This document shows, piece by piece, positions 12,470 to 13,294 of a DNA stretch of 13,294 bases; position 1 is the stretch's first letter; each line of letters starts with the position of its first letter. The stretch comes from CAJCIY01 sp036379355. GTDB taxonomy: Bacteria; Actinomycetota; Actinomycetes; Mycobacteriales; CAJCIY01. Where the stretch lies: positions 1 to 13,294 of the forward strand of contig DASVGV010000029.1 of the NCBI GenBank assembly GCA_036379355.1, in the 5' to 3' direction. The notes beneath the pieces are model-generated. The model worked only from the letters and a program-made list of their open reading frames with translations. It did not search any database and was not told where the DNA came from. The position numbers were made by a program, and so were the translations under genes.

Positions 12470-13294
12470 ATGCCCGCTCCGTCCCTGGCCGAGGTCCGCG
12501 CCACGCTCACCGCGCCGGGCGCCCCCTTCGAGATGGAGGAGGTGGAGATCCTCGGCGCGAAGATCCGCACCTGGAAGAACGCCCCACCGAGCCTGCGCGC
12601 GATCCTCGAGCTGTCGCGCGGCCACGGTGACAACGTGTTCATCACGTACGAGGACGAGCAGCTGACGTTCGCCGAGCACTACCGGCAGGTGGCGCACCTC
12701 GCGACGATCCTCACCGAGCGGTACGGCATCGAGAAGGGCGACCGCGTCGCGATCGTCATGCGCAACCTGCCCGAGTGGTCGATCGCGTTCTGGGCCGCCG
12801 CGGCGGTCGGCGCGGTCGTCGTACCGCTCAACGCCTGGTGGGTCGCCGACGAGCTGGAGTACGGCCTGCGCGACTCCGGCGCGAAGGTCGCCTTCCTCGA
12901 CCGGCAGCGCAGCGAGCGGCTCGCCGACATCCTGCCGTCACTGGACTGCAAGGCCGTCACCGTCGGCGACCAGTGGCGGGAGATGATGGGCGAGATCCCG
13001 GCCGAGCCGGCGCTGCCCGAGGTGGCGATCGAACCCGAGGACCTCGCGACGATCTTCTACACGTCGGGGACGACCGGCCGGTCCAAGGGCGCGCTCGGCA
13101 CCCACCGCAACATCTGCGGCAACCTCGTCGCGCTGATGTACGCCGGCTTCCGGACCCAGCTGCGCGGCGGGCAGGACCCGACGGCCACCCCGCCGACGCC
13201 GTCGGTCTACCTGCTGTCGGTGCCGTTCTTCCACGCGACCGGCTGCCACTCGATCCTGGTCGCGAGCGTCGCCTCGGGGGGCCGGCTCGTGATC
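12470..13294 (+). CDS. Acyl-CoA synthetase (AMP-forming), N-terminal 275 residues, 3' truncated by window edge
   Basis: The frame is open from ATG 12470 to the end of the window, with CGGAGG 7 nt upstream. It encodes an adenylate-forming enzyme that activates a carboxylic acid, probably a fatty acid, to acyl-AMP and then acyl-CoA. MPAPSLAEVRATLTAPGAPFE is the typical start of an actinobacterial class of fatty-acid ligases. The core shows LTFAEHYRQVAHLATIL, KGDRVAIVMRNLPEWSIAFWAAAAVGAVVVPLN, and the ATP-binding P-loop YTSGTTGRSKG at residues 197-207. The start of the next motif, PFFHATG, is seen near residue 250. The C-terminal hinge and lysine domain lie outside. It lies 90 bp downstream of the flavodoxin-like gene on the same strand, suggesting it may process the fatty acid freed by the ceramidase. 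Confidence 0.95.
   Translation, partial: MPAPSLAEVRATLTAPGAPFEMEEVEILGAKIRTWKNAPPSLRAILELSRGHGDNVFITYEDEQLTFAEHYRQVAHLATILTERYGIEKGDRVAIVMRNLPEWSIAFWAAAAVGAVVVPLNAWWVADELEYGLRDSGAKVAFLDRQRSERLADILPSLDCKAVTVGDQWREMMGEIPAEPALPEVAIEPEDLATIFYTSGTTGRSKGALGTHRNICGNLVALMYAGFRTQLRGGQDPTATPPTPSVYLLSVPFFHATGCHSILVASVASGGRLVI

Noticed and set aside
1..13294. CRISPR array, insertion sequence, toxin-antitoxin or phage-defence system
   Set aside because: No regularly spaced direct repeats, transposase motifs, or nuclease/antitoxin pairs were seen on either strand. The DUF7662-like gene alone is not enough to claim a defence system.

Overview
The window is GC-rich DNA (about 70% G+C, strongly GC-biased third codon positions) from an actinomycete. 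Supporting signs are a class-delta (AroQ-delta) chorismate mutase, a wax ester synthase/diacylglycerol acyltransferase (WS/DGAT) gene, apparently leaderless genes with TANNNT -10 boxes 7-8 nt before the start codon, and tRNA genes without encoded CCA. The lineage cannot be fixed from the sequence alone. A Propionibacteriales-like relative is a guess from codon style.

Layout. Positions 2-424 hold the C-terminal part of a short-chain dehydrogenase, converging on a membrane-anchored LuxR-type regulator (448-1821, minus). Divergent from the regulator is a six-helix membrane protein of unknown function (1960-2721, plus), whose tail runs into the antisense strand of tRNA-Arg(ACG) (2680-2752, minus). 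Next come a VOC-family protein (2800-3279, minus), an AroQ-delta chorismate mutase (3485-3769, plus) ending in a perfect 22-bp inverted repeat, a small DUF7662-like protein (3851-4261, plus) whose stop codon lies inside antisense tRNA-Ser(GCT) (4243-4332, minus), the WS/DGAT (4431-5954), a GreA/GreB-like factor (6064-6525) and a leaderless short-chain dehydrogenase (6559-7362).

From 9957 down to 7373 on the minus strand lies a signalling cassette: an OmpR-type response regulator, a histidine kinase coupled to it by a 4-nt overlap, and a small secreted DUF5666-like protein. Divergent from it, 65 bp away, is a probable lipid operon: a neutral-ceramidase family amidohydrolase without a signal peptide (10023-11933), a flavodoxin-fold protein overlapping it by 1 bp (11933-12379) and, after a short gap, an acyl-CoA synthetase that runs off the window (12470 onward).

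The recurring theme is acyl-lipid metabolism: WS/DGAT, ceramidase, acyl-CoA ligase and two short-chain dehydrogenases. A ceramidase that frees a fatty acid beside an enzyme that can activate it to acyl-CoA is a coherent but unproven pathway. I found no complete mobile element, CRISPR array or classical defence system. The most unusual items are the perfect inverted repeat at 3765-3825, the two plus-strand genes that take their stop codons from antisense tRNA sequence, the kinase-less membrane LuxR regulator and the apparently cytoplasmic ceramidase.
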